Notes: generated by a model from the sequence alone, not told the origin. A stretch of 64,000 nt of DNA from Streptomyces graminofaciens (GCF_030294945.1 NZ_AP018448.1:8404501-8468500), one strand, 5' to 3'. Shown: positions 17,244-25,049, counted from the stretch's first letter. Translations and numbers: made by a program.

Positions 17244-17981
17244 CTGCACCCGCACCACTCCAGCGATCCTTCCCGTCCCGACTTGCCGGTCCCCGTGTAC
17301 TGGGTCACCCCGCGTCACCTCGCCGGTGATGACGGCGTTCTCGCCGAGCGGATCGGCGACACCCTGACCGGCCTTGGCTGGCGCATGTGGCCCACCTCGC
17401 GCCACAGCCTGCTGTACGTGAGCCCGGATGGGCTGCGTGGCGCCGAGTGGATCCTCGCGGCCCACCCGTTCGAGCTGGGCGGATTGCCCGTTGCCTGGCA
17501 GTTGAGCGCCCGCCCGCATGCTGCCTCCGCGCTGGCGGAGTGGAATGCGTACTTCACCACCGGCGTTCCGTACGAGGCGCTCGCCGATATCCTCCTGGCG
17601 ATCGACGCCCGTGAGGCACCCGACGCGGGCTTCGACGGGCCTGAGACGGTCATCAACGCGCTCAGTGCCTGGGGCTGGATCCGCGATGTGGACCGCCCCC
17701 GCACCACCGCCATGGACCCCGGGTTGTCCTCCAGCGTCTCCCTGGAGATGGTGCCGCCGCTCATTGAGGACGCCGACCCGCGCCCTGACCTGGTGGGTTG
17801 GCAGGCGTGGGCGGAACCCGTGCTCGGCGCCTCGTATCTGTGGTGTGCCAGCTTCAGCGCCAGCGTTCCGAACGACTTGGTGGCTGTGTTCGCGTCATCG
17901 CTTGCCTCACCGGTCCCGGTTCCCCGCCGCACCGTGCCCAAGAGCGGCGAGGGCCGGCTCACCGTCGTCCGCCGCAGCTGA
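17244..17981 (+). CDS. DUF317 domain-containing protein
   Basis: About 245-aa protein with two DUF317-like units: VYWVTPRHLAGDD then WPTSRHSLLYVSPDGLRGAE with WILAAHPFELGGLPVAWQLS, and a second unit PVLGASYLWCASFSASVPND with LVAVFASSLASPVP. DUF317 proteins are a Streptomyces family often carried on plasmids and integrative elements; the function is unknown. The frame is open from 17151 (GTG), but the only good ribosome site (GGAGG at 17234-17238) is 5 bases before an in-frame CTG at 17244, so a CTG start is proposed; GTG 17296 is another option. Confidence 0.7.
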   Translation: MHPHHSSDPSRPDLPVPVYWVTPRHLAGDDGVLAERIGDTLTGLGWRMWPTSRHSLLYVSPDGLRGAEWILAAHPFELGGLPVAWQLSARPHAASALAEWNAYFTTGVPYEALADILLAIDAREAPDAGFDGPETVINALSAWGWIRDVDRPRTTAMDPGLSSSVSLEMVPPLIEDADPRPDLVGWQAWAEPVLGASYLWCASFSASVPNDLVAVFASSLASPVPVPRRTVPKSGEGRLTVVRRS

Positions 17982-18058
17982 CGAACCGCGCCCTGACGGA
18001 GCCGCAGGTGTGATGGCGCTGGCTAGGGACCGGGTCGCTCACCCACCTCCCTTACTCA

Positions 18059-18097
18059 CCGGTGCCCCTCTGCCTGTCCTTGGCAGAGGGGCACCGG
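18059..18097. terminator. Bidirectional terminator between DUF317 and relaxase genes
   Basis: A perfect 16-bp stem (18059-18074 pairing with 18082-18097, starting CCGGTGCCCCTCTGCC) with a 7-base loop, placed between two convergent genes. No U-run follows, as is common in Streptomyces. Confidence 0.85.
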
Positions 18098-18110
18098 CGT
18101 ATGTGCTGCA

Positions 18111-19841
18111 TCACCGCGTCTTGCGGGGCTGGCCGTCTTGGCTCGGGGCGGGCGAGGCTACGCGCCCGCTGCCCTTGGCCGCAGCGGGGGTGAGGTCGGG
18201 CATCGCGGTGGCGTCGGCGGGCAGGTCGGCCAGGCGGCGCAGCCGCCACACCAGCACGTCGCTAATCGAACCGGCGCTGCCCAACTCCCGCCGTCCGGCA
18301 GCCTCCATCAGCAGAGTGGCCGGGTCGTGGCCGGCGCTCTCGGTATCGGCGAGGGTGGCCGCCAGGGCGTGCCAGCCTGGCTCGGCCAGGATCTGCTCGG
18401 CCAGCTCCGGCACGGCCGCCCGCAGATGGGCGGCCTGCTTCTGGCGCAGGGGCTGGGACAGGCGATGCCCCCGCTGGTACAGCATGCCCAACGGGACGTT
18501 GGCGGCGGCTTGGTAGGCGATGCGTAGGTGTTCGGCGGCCTCGCGGGCTGCGGCGGCCTGCTGGGCATGGTCCTTCTTCGCATGCCAGTGGGCGGCGGCG
18601 GTGACGAGGAAGAACAGCATGTCGATCGCCATCGCGGTGGTCGCGCCGTCTTCCCCGCGGCCGAGCGCCGGCCCGCTGTAGATCAGGTCGCGGGCGGCCT
18701 TGCGCAGGGCCCGGTCGTGTCCGCGCTCGGCCTGGATGTGGGAGCGGGTTGCCCGCTCGAACGTGAAGGCTGCCGCGCGTAGTTGCTCGCGGGTGTGGGC
18801 GGCTGAGGTCTTGGCGAGCGCGTCCAGGACCTCTCCGGCTGCCGCGATGTGCGCGGCCACCTGGCTGTCCTCACCGTGGTCGATGATCAGCAGAGCTTGC
18901 CATGCTGCGGTGGCAGCACCGCGTCGCACGGCGGCCGGACCGGTCGGCGCTGGGCCGGAGGACTGAGGGGACGGTCCGTTGTCGCTTTGGCCGGAGGGGG
19001 AACTGCCACCGGAGAAGCGTTTGCGGATGCGGGGCAGGGACAGGTCGGGGGAGAGGGTGGAGCCGGCGTAGAACACGGGCTCCTTCTCGCCGTTGCGGTT
19101 GTCCGGGAGGGCGACCTTGTAGCCGAGCAGGTCGCCGGAGGGTGCGACGCGCTTGCGGATCAGTAGGCCGGAGGCGGCCAGCCGGTCGAAAAGCTCCTCC
19201 TCACTCATGACTCCCGCCACAGCCCGCCGTACGGCTTCCCGCAGCTCCTCGCGTGCCGCCTGCTCCCTGCCCTCGCGCTGGGCCTTGTGGCGTTCGGCGC
19301 TGGTGGGGGGCTTGGCGGCGGTGCCGTCCCCGGGCGGCACGCGGCGCAGCCCGTAGTCGACTTCGATACGGCGGCATTCAGCCTGGGCCCGGCGAGCCTC
19401 GTTGTGACGGCGGGGCCGGCGGCCGTCGTCGCGGACCAGGGTGGCGATGATGTGGATGTGGTCGTCGGCGTGGCGGACGGCTGCCCACCGGCAGGCTTGC
19501 TCGTCGCCGTCGGGGGCGATGCCGGTGGCGGCGACCATGCGGCGGGCGATGGCCGCCCAGTCCTCGTCGGACAGGATCGGGTCTTCGGGGGCGGCCCGCA
19601 CCGACAGGTGCCACACGTGCTTCTCGGGGCGCTTGCTGGCGGGCAGGGCGTTGACGGGCTGGTCGAGCAGATGCTCAAGCTGCTCGTAGGTGGCCTTCGG
19701 ATTGCGGCCGGGGTCGGGGGTGAGCGGGTCGAAGGCGGCGACCAGGTGCGGGTCGATGTGCACCTCGTCGGTGCCGGGGCCGTAGAGGTACTTGATGAGC
19801 CCGATCGTCTCGCTGCCGCGCTTGTGGATGCTGGGGATCAC
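18111..19841 (-). CDS. Relaxase (mobilization protein)
   Basis: 576-aa HUH relaxase that would nick oriT and pilot the strand during mobilization. The N-terminus has GLIKYLYGPG (candidate catalytic Tyr), the RPEKHVWHLSVR strand, and the metal-binding HADDHIHIIATLVRDDG (HxxDxH-IH) near residues 120-136. The middle and C-terminal parts are helical, with a Ser/Pro-rich linker near residue 280. GTG 19841 overlaps the mobC stop (GTGA); the frame is open further upstream but that is antisense to or inside mobC. The strong terminator at 18059-18097 follows. Confidence 0.88.
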   Translation of the reverse strand: MIPSIHKRGSETIGLIKYLYGPGTDEVHIDPHLVAAFDPLTPDPGRNPKATYEQLEHLLDQPVNALPASKRPEKHVWHLSVRAAPEDPILSDEDWAAIARRMVAATGIAPDGDEQACRWAAVRHADDHIHIIATLVRDDGRRPRRHNEARRAQAECRRIEVDYGLRRVPPGDGTAAKPPTSAERHKAQREGREQAAREELREAVRRAVAGVMSEEELFDRLAASGLLIRKRVAPSGDLLGYKVALPDNRNGEKEPVFYAGSTLSPDLSLPRIRKRFSGGSSPSGQSDNGPSPQSSGPAPTGPAAVRRGAATAAWQALLIIDHGEDSQVAAHIAAAGEVLDALAKTSAAHTREQLRAAAFTFERATRSHIQAERGHDRALRKAARDLIYSGPALGRGEDGATTAMAIDMLFFLVTAAAHWHAKKDHAQQAAAAREAAEHLRIAYQAAANVPLGMLYQRGHRLSQPLRQKQAAHLRAAVPELAEQILAEPGWHALAATLADTESAGHDPATLLMEAAGRRELGSAGSISDVLVWRLRRLADLPADATAMPDLTPAAAKGSGRVASPAPSQDGQPRKTR

Positions 19842-20458
19842 GCAGGGACACCGCCGTCGCGGTGGGCGAGCAGGGCATCGGCGGCGGCCTCCATACGGCG
19901 GGCGGCGCTGCGGACGGCCTCGGCCGAGGCGTCCAGGTGGGGTGCGTCGGCGCCGGAGTTGAGGGCCTTGGCGACCTGGTTGAACAGGCCGTGGATGCGG
20001 CCCAGGTGGCGGCGGGCGGCGAACAGCTCGTCGATGACCTCGCGTTCGGTGGCGATCTCGGCGGCGGTGCGGGTCAGGTCGCGGGCGGCCTTGTCGACGG
20101 CGTAGGCGAGGAAGGCGGCGTTGGACATCTGGCAGTGGGCGGCGGCATCGGCGAAACGCTTGAACTCGGCGTCGTTCATACGGCAGCTGGGCTGGTGCAG
20201 ACGCTTGCGCGACTTCGGCTGACGCGGGCGCTGACGTCTCTTCGCGAGGGACTCGGCCCGCCAGTCTCCTCCTGGCTGCGGTCCGCCCTCGGTCGCTGCC
20301 TGACGGTCCGGTGCCCCCTGGCGCCGGGCTGTTCCCGCCACCCCTGGGGCGGGAATCCCGGGAGCATTGCTCCCGGTACAACTTGCTGGCGCTGTGGGAC
20401 TGGTGGGCTTCTCGTGCCGCTCGTGGCGGGTGGGGTCCTCGTGGTGCCGGTCGTGCAT
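19838..20458 (-). CDS. MobC-like relaxosome accessory protein
   Basis: 206-aa protein with a basic, low-complexity N-terminal half (to about residue 90) and a C-terminal MobC-like domain: RLHQPSCRMNDAEFKRFADA, SNAAFLAYAVDKAARDL, then a long helix with RRHLGRIHGLFNQVAKALN. The RHH-plus-coiled-coil pattern is that of plasmid MobC proteins, which help relaxases open oriT. ATG 20458 has GGAGAA 8 bases upstream. The palindrome array lies directly upstream and is the natural oriT candidate. Confidence 0.8.
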   Translation of the reverse strand: MHDRHHEDPTRHERHEKPTSPTAPASCTGSNAPGIPAPGVAGTARRQGAPDRQAATEGGPQPGGDWRAESLAKRRQRPRQPKSRKRLHQPSCRMNDAEFKRFADAAAHCQMSNAAFLAYAVDKAARDLTRTAAEIATEREVIDELFAARRHLGRIHGLFNQVAKALNSGADAPHLDASAEAVRSAARRMEAAADALLAHRDGGVPA

Positions 20459-20554
20459 GTAGTGGTTCTCCGTCGGGTTGGCGGTGGTGGGGGTGGCTGT
20501 GCTGTGGCGTCAGGACGAGGTGTCGCTTCTGGCTTGGCTGGGCGGGGACGATTC

Positions 20555-20924
20555 GGGGACCGTGCCAGGTTGGGGACCAGAGCGGTTCGTGGTCCTCAAC
20601 CCGCAGCTCAGTAGCCGGGCCCTGCCCGGTCCCCGGCCTTGTGGTTCCGAACCGACTGGGGACCGGTCCCCAGAGAGATCAAGGTGCGGACCGACGGGTC
20701 GTCGAGACGTTCAGGCCGCTGACCTGCGTACAAACTGATCCGGGGACCGGGCCATTGGGACCGGTCCCCGGAATGCGAGACCAGGCGGTGCTGTGGGTGG
20801 GGACGGTCCCCCTGACACCTCGTCAAGGGGACGGTCCCCCTGACGAGCTGTCACGGGGACCGTCCCGCCGAGTTGCGCGGGGACCGTCCCTCAGTCTCCG
20901 AGGTCCCTTGCGGGACCGGTCCCC
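20555..20924. repeat. Array of GGGGAC(C)GGTCCCC palindromes; candidate oriT or control region
   Basis: The 576-bp gap between mobC and the zinc-finger gene holds seven palindromes of one type at 20657-20672, 20757-20769, 20799-20811, 20827-20839, 20855-20866, 20879-20890 and 20912-20924, plus half-sites near 20555, 20572, 20626 and 20741. Core forms are GGGGACCGGTCCCC and GGGGACGGTCCCC. The copy at 20827 lies in a longer inverted repeat (20821-20845, arms beginning CGTCAAGGGGAC). No gene is seen in the gap. Confidence 0.85.
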
Positions 20925-21034
20925 GTCGGCGTACGGTTCCCGGCCGGTCTCGGAGACCGAAGGTGTCGGAGATGCGGCCCCCATGGGCTCCCTCGTCGCG
21001 GAGTGACAGCGGGAGACAGAGCGCCGAAGGAAGG

Positions 21035-21724
21035 TCACGCAGCCTTCTGCCGGGTGAGTTCCGCAGCGGCAAGGTCTACGCGGGTCGGGTGGGGCGTGGC
21101 GCGGGGTGCGTTGCCCCTGGCGCGGCCGTCGAGACTCACGCGCCGGGCGCGGCAGGGCTCGCCCTCGGCGGCGTGGCACCACTGGCACGGAACGCTGAGG
21201 GCGTCGGGGCGTCCCTCGGCGACGGCGGTCTCGCGGGCGGCTCGGGTCGGCCGGTACTGGGCGAGCTCGGCGCGGGCGGCAGGTGGGATGCACGTACCGA
21301 GGGCGCGCAGGCGGTTTTCGAGGTCGGGACTCGGGCCGCCGCTGGTGATCTGCCGGTGGGTCGACGGCGCGGCCGTGCCAGTGGCGACCGAGTGCCGGGC
21401 GGCGAGGAGTTCTGCACGCCAGGCAGCTTCGTCGTCCGGACTGGCGGACGGAGTGGGGTCGGTGTGCCGATCCAGGCGGTCGCGGCGATAGGCCCGCCAT
21501 TTGCGGACGACGTCCACTGGCAGGATCGGGTACGGGGAGTCGAGGACGTGGGTCCGTATCGCCTCGCGGACATCCCAGCCGTGGGCAGTGGTCAGGGGCA
21601 CGTCGCTGAGCAGTTCGTGCCACTGGGCGATCTGGTCGCGGGCCTCGCCGGTGGCGGTCCGGATCGTGCGGGGGTCGAGGCGGCCGATGTAGGCGAGGAC
21701 AGCGGCGGTTTCGCGGGGGTCCAG
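21035..21724 (-). CDS. Zinc-finger protein of the mobile element
   Basis: 229-aa protein. The N-terminal region is helical (DPRETAAVLAYIGRLDPRTI; QWHELLSDVPL; DSPYPILPVDVVRKWRAYR) and the C-terminus has a zinc-knuckle CQWCHAAEGEPCRARR, like the phage and plasmid CPxC-x8-C zinc fingers. A GTG exists at 21601, but coding continues upstream in frame to a TAA at 21733-21731. A CTG at 21724 follows the ribosome-like GGAACGGAG at the 3' end of the previous gene, so a CTG start is proposed. Such proteins sit next to replication genes on Streptomyces integrative elements. Confidence 0.7.
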   Translation of the reverse strand: MDPRETAAVLAYIGRLDPRTIRTATGEARDQIAQWHELLSDVPLTTAHGWDVREAIRTHVLDSPYPILPVDVVRKWRAYRRDRLDRHTDPTPSASPDDEAAWRAELLAARHSVATGTAAPSTHRQITSGGPSPDLENRLRALGTCIPPAARAELAQYRPTRAARETAVAEGRPDALSVPCQWCHAAEGEPCRARRVSLDGRARGNAPRATPHPTRVDLAAAELTRQKAA

Positions 21725-21730
21725 GGTGGG

Positions 21731-22573
21731 TTACTCCGTTCCGTTCGGTTCGTCGAGGGCGGCGAGCAAGGCGGCCATGTGCTCCTCGGAGCGCGTCATG
21801 CCGGGGGCCCTGGTCGGCGTGCCTCCGCCGGGTATGCCGCGCAGATGTCGGCGGCCATGGTCGGCTGGGCGTTCGTTGGTGATCCAGGCGCGCCAGTCAG
21901 CAGCCCAGGCGGCGGCTGGGCGGGGCGGCCATGTGGCCCGGTAGGCACGCCACTTCTCGTCGGCGGCCCGCAGCCCGTGCTCACCGAGCCGGGCCAGATG
22001 CCCCTGTTGCCCCAACCAGGCGTGGGCTTCGTCGTCGACCTGCCACTCGGTGGCTGGGGTGAGGAGTGAGCTGCTGCTCTTACCGTTCACCTTTGGTTCT
22101 CTACTGTTCTGGGGGCCGGAATCCGTGCCTCCTCCGGGCCGGAATCCGCTCCCGCCGGGGGTCGAAATCCGGCCCCGGGGACTGGTATCCGGCCCCCTTT
22201 CGAGCGGGTCGGCAGGGTCGGATTCCGGTCCGGGGGGTGTCGGTATCCGGTCCCCCTGCGGGGTCGGATTCCGGTCCTCGTCGGTGGCTCGTTCGGCGAG
22301 GAACCGGGCGGCGGCCGGGAGTTGGTAGTACGTCTCCCCGCGAGGTCCCTTGCGGCCGTCGAGCTGCACCAGTTCGCCGCTGGCGATCAGCTTGTCGATG
22401 GCGTCCCGTACCGCGGTACGAGACGCGTTCGCCCGCTTCATGAGGGTGGGGACGGATGCGTACGCGACGCAGCGGAGGTCGAGGCACCGGTCGGCGATCA
22501 GGGTGAGGACCATGCGGGCGGTGCCCTTGCTTCGGCTGTGGTCCCACACCCATGCGCGGGCGTCGTGGCTCAT
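21731..22573 (-). CDS. Winged-helix replication-like protein with internal DNA repeats
   Basis: 280-aa protein. The N-terminal domain is a winged helix of the plasmid or phage replication-initiator type: MSHDARAWVWDHSRSKGTAR, MVLTLIADRCLDLRCVAYAS, VPTLMKRANASRTAVRDAID, KLIASGELVQLDG. A Gly/Pro/Asp-rich linker (about residues 100-155) separates it from a C-terminal part with DDEAHAWLGQQGHLARLG and a Trp-rich ADEKWRAYRATWPPRP segment. The linker DNA encodes the CCGGAATCCGG-type repeats. ATG 22573 has GGAG upstream; the frame is open to 22708 without a better start. Likely role: replication or control of the element. Confidence 0.7.
   Translation of the reverse strand: MSHDARAWVWDHSRSKGTARMVLTLIADRCLDLRCVAYASVPTLMKRANASRTAVRDAIDKLIASGELVQLDGRKGPRGETYYQLPAAARFLAERATDEDRNPTPQGDRIPTPPGPESDPADPLERGPDTSPRGRISTPGGSGFRPGGGTDSGPQNSREPKVNGKSSSSLLTPATEWQVDDEAHAWLGQQGHLARLGEHGLRAADEKWRAYRATWPPRPAAAWAADWRAWITNERPADHGRRHLRGIPGGGTPTRAPGMTRSEEHMAALLAALDEPNGTE
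22116..22274. repeat. Seven iteron-like CCGGAATCCGG motifs inside the replication-like gene
   Basis: Copies: CCGGAATCCG 22116-22125 and 22139-22148, CGAAATCCGG 22163-22172, GGTATCCGG 22184-22192, GGATTCCGG 22220-22228, GGTATCCGG 22242-22250, GGATTCCGG 22266-22274. On the coding strand they are read as RNP, RIP, PES, PDT, RIS, GFR and DSG, i.e. in all three codon phases and both orientations, so the DNA word rather than the peptide is conserved. Further copies lie in the hairpin at 22734-22777 and at 22899-22909. Confidence 0.85.
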
Positions 22574-22733
22574 CGGGTTGCGGCTCCTGGGTTCGGGGTG
22601 GGGAGGGGGCGGCACCAGCCCGCTTCGGGGTGGTGCAGGGAAGGGTGCGGCGTGGCGTTCCCGGTCTGGTGGCGCCGACGAGGGCCGCAGGCGGGTGCAC
22701 GAGGGCATCCGGTCCAGGCCATCGATTACCGAG

Positions 22734-22777
22734 CTTGCTCAGGCGCCCGGAATCAGGATTCCGGGCGCCTGAGCAAG
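22734..22777. repeat. Perfect 21-bp inverted repeat with 2-base loop
   Basis: The arms 22734-22754 and 22757-22777 are perfectly complementary around AG. The inner part reads CCGGAATC-AG-GATTCCGG, so it contains the same word as the iterons. It lies in the 751-bp non-coding gap 22574-23324 upstream of the replication-like gene. It could be a cruciform at an origin, a single-strand initiation site or a terminator. Confidence 0.85.
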
Positions 22778-22898
22778 ACAGCCACACCCACCCCGGACAA
22801 GTCCAGCATTCCGTGGAGAAAGCAAGCAGCCCACGGCGAACACATCATGAGTGGGGTTCAAAAACAGTAAGCCCGGATTGGCGGTTGACGAAATAGTG

Positions 22899-22909
22899 CC
22901 GGAATCCGG
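22899..22909. promoter_or_regulatory. CCGGAATCCGG site in a possible promoter
   Basis: An isolated copy of the iteron word, CCGGAATCCGG, lies between TTGACG (22885-22890) and TAGGTC (22910-22915), a possible but long-spaced promoter pointing towards xis-int. If real, the protein that binds the iterons would repress this promoter. This is inference only. Confidence 0.35.
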
Positions 22910-23153
22910 TAGGTCGAACCGGGACAACTCGTAACCCTTCGGTACTCGCGCTGTGGCGCCCCGTCCGCATTGTGGAACACCGTCTCTGGGCAGGTCAGGA
23001 GGCTCGGCAGTGCTGGCGCGTTCACCGGTGTAGCTGACCTGAAGTGCCGCTGTCGTCAATCCGGGATTCCGTGCTGCGTTCAGCTGCGTCCCGTTACTTT
23101 CGTGACGACAAGCCCGGCAAATCGAACAATAGGGGCAGGGAATATAGCATCAC

Positions 23154-23178
23154 ATCGCCGGTTTGCGAAACCGGCGAT
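23154..23178. repeat. 11-bp inverted repeat upstream of xis
   Basis: ATCGCCGGTTT-GCG-AAACCGGCGAT: perfect 11-bp arms with a 3-base spacer, 147 bp upstream of the excisionase-like gene. It is suited to be an operator for xis-int expression or a short hairpin. Confidence 0.65.
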
Positions 23179-23324
23179 TCTCCGGAGAGTTGTGGTGCCA
23201 ATTGAGGCTGATCCCACCCGCGGATCTACGTCGCTATTGGCTTGCAGCTCCGCAATTCCGCCTGCCTTTCGCACCGTCCCGGAGCAAGCGCAGGACTCCC
23301 CGCTCCCTGCCCAAGGAACATCGC

Positions 23325-23525
23325 TTGACGTCCCAGTCCCGCCGTCCCACCGACAAGCTCACGGTCGACGAGTTCTGCGCCGACCTCCGCATCTCCCGCT
23401 CCACGTTCTATGACTGGCGCAAGAAGGGCCGCGCCCCGCGCTGCATACGCATCCCCAACGGCGCCCTGCGCATCCGCCGCAGTGACTACGAGAACTGGCT
23501 CACCGACTGCGAGGCCAACGTGTGA
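23325..23525 (+). CDS. xis: Excisionase-like helix-turn-helix protein
   Basis: 66-aa basic MerR/AlpA-type DNA-binding protein: DKLTVDEFCADLRISRSTFY (helix-turn-helix), DWRKKGRAPRCIRIPNGALR (wing), IRRSDYENWL (last helix). Such proteins next to integrases act as excisionases. The start is taken as TTG 23325 with AAGGAAC upstream; an in-frame GTG at 23163 would add 54 residues that look non-coding. It overlaps the integrase start by 4 bp (GTGA). Confidence 0.82.
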   Translation: MTSQSRRPTDKLTVDEFCADLRISRSTFYDWRKKGRAPRCIRIPNGALRIRRSDYENWLTDCEANV

Positions 23526-25048
23526 GCAGCCGGTCCTTCAAGGTCCGCTTCTACGACACGGAGGTCTACAAGGGAAAGCGCAAGACCACCTACACCGTCC
23601 GCTGGTCGGTCAACGGCAACCGCCGAGGCCGAAGCTTCGAGACGAGCGCACTCGCGGAATCGTTTCGCGCGACACTGCGCGTCGCTGCCAATAACGGCGA
23701 ACCGTTCGACGTGGACACCGGACTACCGGTCTCCCAGGTCGCGCCGGCGGCCGAACTCACCTGGTACGAGTTCGCCCTCCAATACATCGACGCGAAGTGG
23801 CCCCGTATCTCGGCGAACAACCGCAAGAACACGGCCAAGGCCCTCACCAAGGCCACACTCGCTCTCCTGCGCGCCGAACTCCCCGGCCGCTTCGACCCGG
23901 TCGACGTGCGCCGGGCCTTGCGCGAGTACGCCTTCAACAATCTGAGGCGCGACGAGGCCCCACCCGAGGTCCGCACGATCCTGTCCTGGATCGGCCGCAA
24001 CTCCCTTCCCATGACGGCTTGGGAGGACACGAGGCACCTCGACGCGGTCCTGCGAGCGCTCGACACCCTCCTGGACGGCACCCCGGCCGCCGCCAGCTCG
24101 GTCAGACGTGAGCGGCGGATCCTGAACGTGGCGATCAAGTACGCCGTCCGCCAGAAGAACCTCACCGACAACCCGTTGCCCACGGGCAAGGACGAGGACG
24201 CGGCGCCCAGGGTCGCCGAGGCCGTCGACAAGCGCTCCCTGCTCAACCCCGGCCAAGTCGCCGCAGTTCTTGCCTGGATCTACGCCCGCCCCCGCACCGG
24301 CCACCGACTCCACGCGTTCTTCGCCACCCTCTACTACGCAGGTCTGCGCCCCGAGGAGGCCGTCGCGCTGCGGGTCGGCGATGCCACGCTGCCCGCCGAG
24401 GGCTGGGGCCAGCTGCTCGTCCACACCGCCGAACCCGAGGTCGGCAGCCAGTGGACCGACGACGGCCAGGTCCATGAGACCCGCCACCTCAAGGGCCGCG
24501 CCGAAGGCGACACCCGCCCCGTCCCCGTCCACCCCGCCCTGGTCGCCACCCTGCGAGACCTGATCGAGGCGGACGGCCTGAAGCCCGGCGGCCTCCTCTT
24601 CCCCGGGGAGAAGGGCGGACTGCTGGCCGGGTCGGTCTTCCGGCGCGCCTGGAACAAGGCCCGTGCAGCGGTCCTGCCCGAGCACGAGTACAACTCGCCG
24701 ACCGGCAAGCGCGTGTACGACCTGCGGCACACCTGCCTGACCACCTGGCTGAACAACGGCGTCCCGCCGGCCCAGGTCGCCGAGTGGGCCGGCAACAGCG
24801 TGCCGGTCCTGCTTGCCACGTATGCCCGCTGCGTCACAGGCCAGCTGGCCGCGCTCCAGGAGCGCATCGAAGGTCCTCAGCGGCTCCCGCCGGTATCTCC
24901 TGAGCAGAGAGACCGAACCCAGAACTTCGGGAGGTTTTCGGGAAGAACATCCGCCAAGAGCCGTGTTGAACCGGTCCCAACCGGACTGCCACCCTCGACA
25001 CCAGGGAGTCGGCCCGGCCTTGGGGTACCGCGAAATCGCACCCGCTGA
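23522..25048 (+). CDS. int: Tyrosine recombinase / integrase
   Basis: 508-aa phage-type integrase. The N-terminal part has an arm-binding domain (KTTYTVRWSVNGNRRGRSFE) and a SAM-like core-binding domain. The catalytic domain shows the first Arg in YYAGLRPEEAVALRVGD, HxxR in YDLRHTCLTTWL, AGNSVPVLLATYARC with the nucleophile Tyr, and an Asn where many homologues have a second His. GTG 23522 overlaps xis. The last 36 codons include the 109-bp stretch duplicated near the tRNA-Arg gene. It should insert the element at an attachment site, probably the tRNA. Confidence 0.92.
   Translation: MSSRSFKVRFYDTEVYKGKRKTTYTVRWSVNGNRRGRSFETSALAESFRATLRVAANNGEPFDVDTGLPVSQVAPAAELTWYEFALQYIDAKWPRISANNRKNTAKALTKATLALLRAELPGRFDPVDVRRALREYAFNNLRRDEAPPEVRTILSWIGRNSLPMTAWEDTRHLDAVLRALDTLLDGTPAAASSVRRERRILNVAIKYAVRQKNLTDNPLPTGKDEDAAPRVAEAVDKRSLLNPGQVAAVLAWIYARPRTGHRLHAFFATLYYAGLRPEEAVALRVGDATLPAEGWGQLLVHTAEPEVGSQWTDDGQVHETRHLKGRAEGDTRPVPVHPALVATLRDLIEADGLKPGGLLFPGEKGGLLAGSVFRRAWNKARAAVLPEHEYNSPTGKRVYDLRHTCLTTWLNNGVPPAQVAEWAGNSVPVLLATYARCVTGQLAALQERIEGPQRLPPVSPEQRDRTQNFGRFSGRTSAKSRVEPVPTGLPPSTPGSRPGLGVPRNRTR
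24904..25012 (+). repeat. Direct repeat copy A (integrase 3' end)
   Basis: A 109-bp stretch in the 3' end of int. It matches 31375-31482 at about 85% by eye with one 1-base gap; shared blocks include GTTTTCGGGAAGAACA, CAACCGGACTGCC and CAGGGAGTCGG. It probably reflects conserved attachment-site flanks of related elements. Confidence 0.8.
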
Positions 25049-25049
25049 C

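Larger units (their letters stand above)
17244..25048. mobile_element. Integrative mobilizable element (int-xis-rep-mob)
   Basis: Contiguous block of mobile genes: DUF317 protein (+), then relaxase, MobC, zinc-finger protein and winged-helix protein (all -), then excisionase-like protein and tyrosine integrase (+). No FtsK/TraSA-type DNA translocase and no type IV secretion gene is present, so it should depend on a helper for transfer. The right boundary is near the integrase 3' end, where a diverged copy of the last 108 bp reappears beside tRNA-Arg. The left boundary is not determined; I could not find a short direct repeat marking attL and attR. Confidence 0.65.

Noticed and set aside
19842..20381. 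N-terminal extension of the relaxase frame to 20381
   Set aside because: It overlaps mobC in another frame and is Arg/Pro-rich; the GTGA junction at 19841 is the natural start.
20555..20924. Palindrome array considered as a CRISPR array
   Set aside because: Copies are short palindromes with irregular spacing (about 24-100 bp) and no constant spacer length; no cas genes are present.
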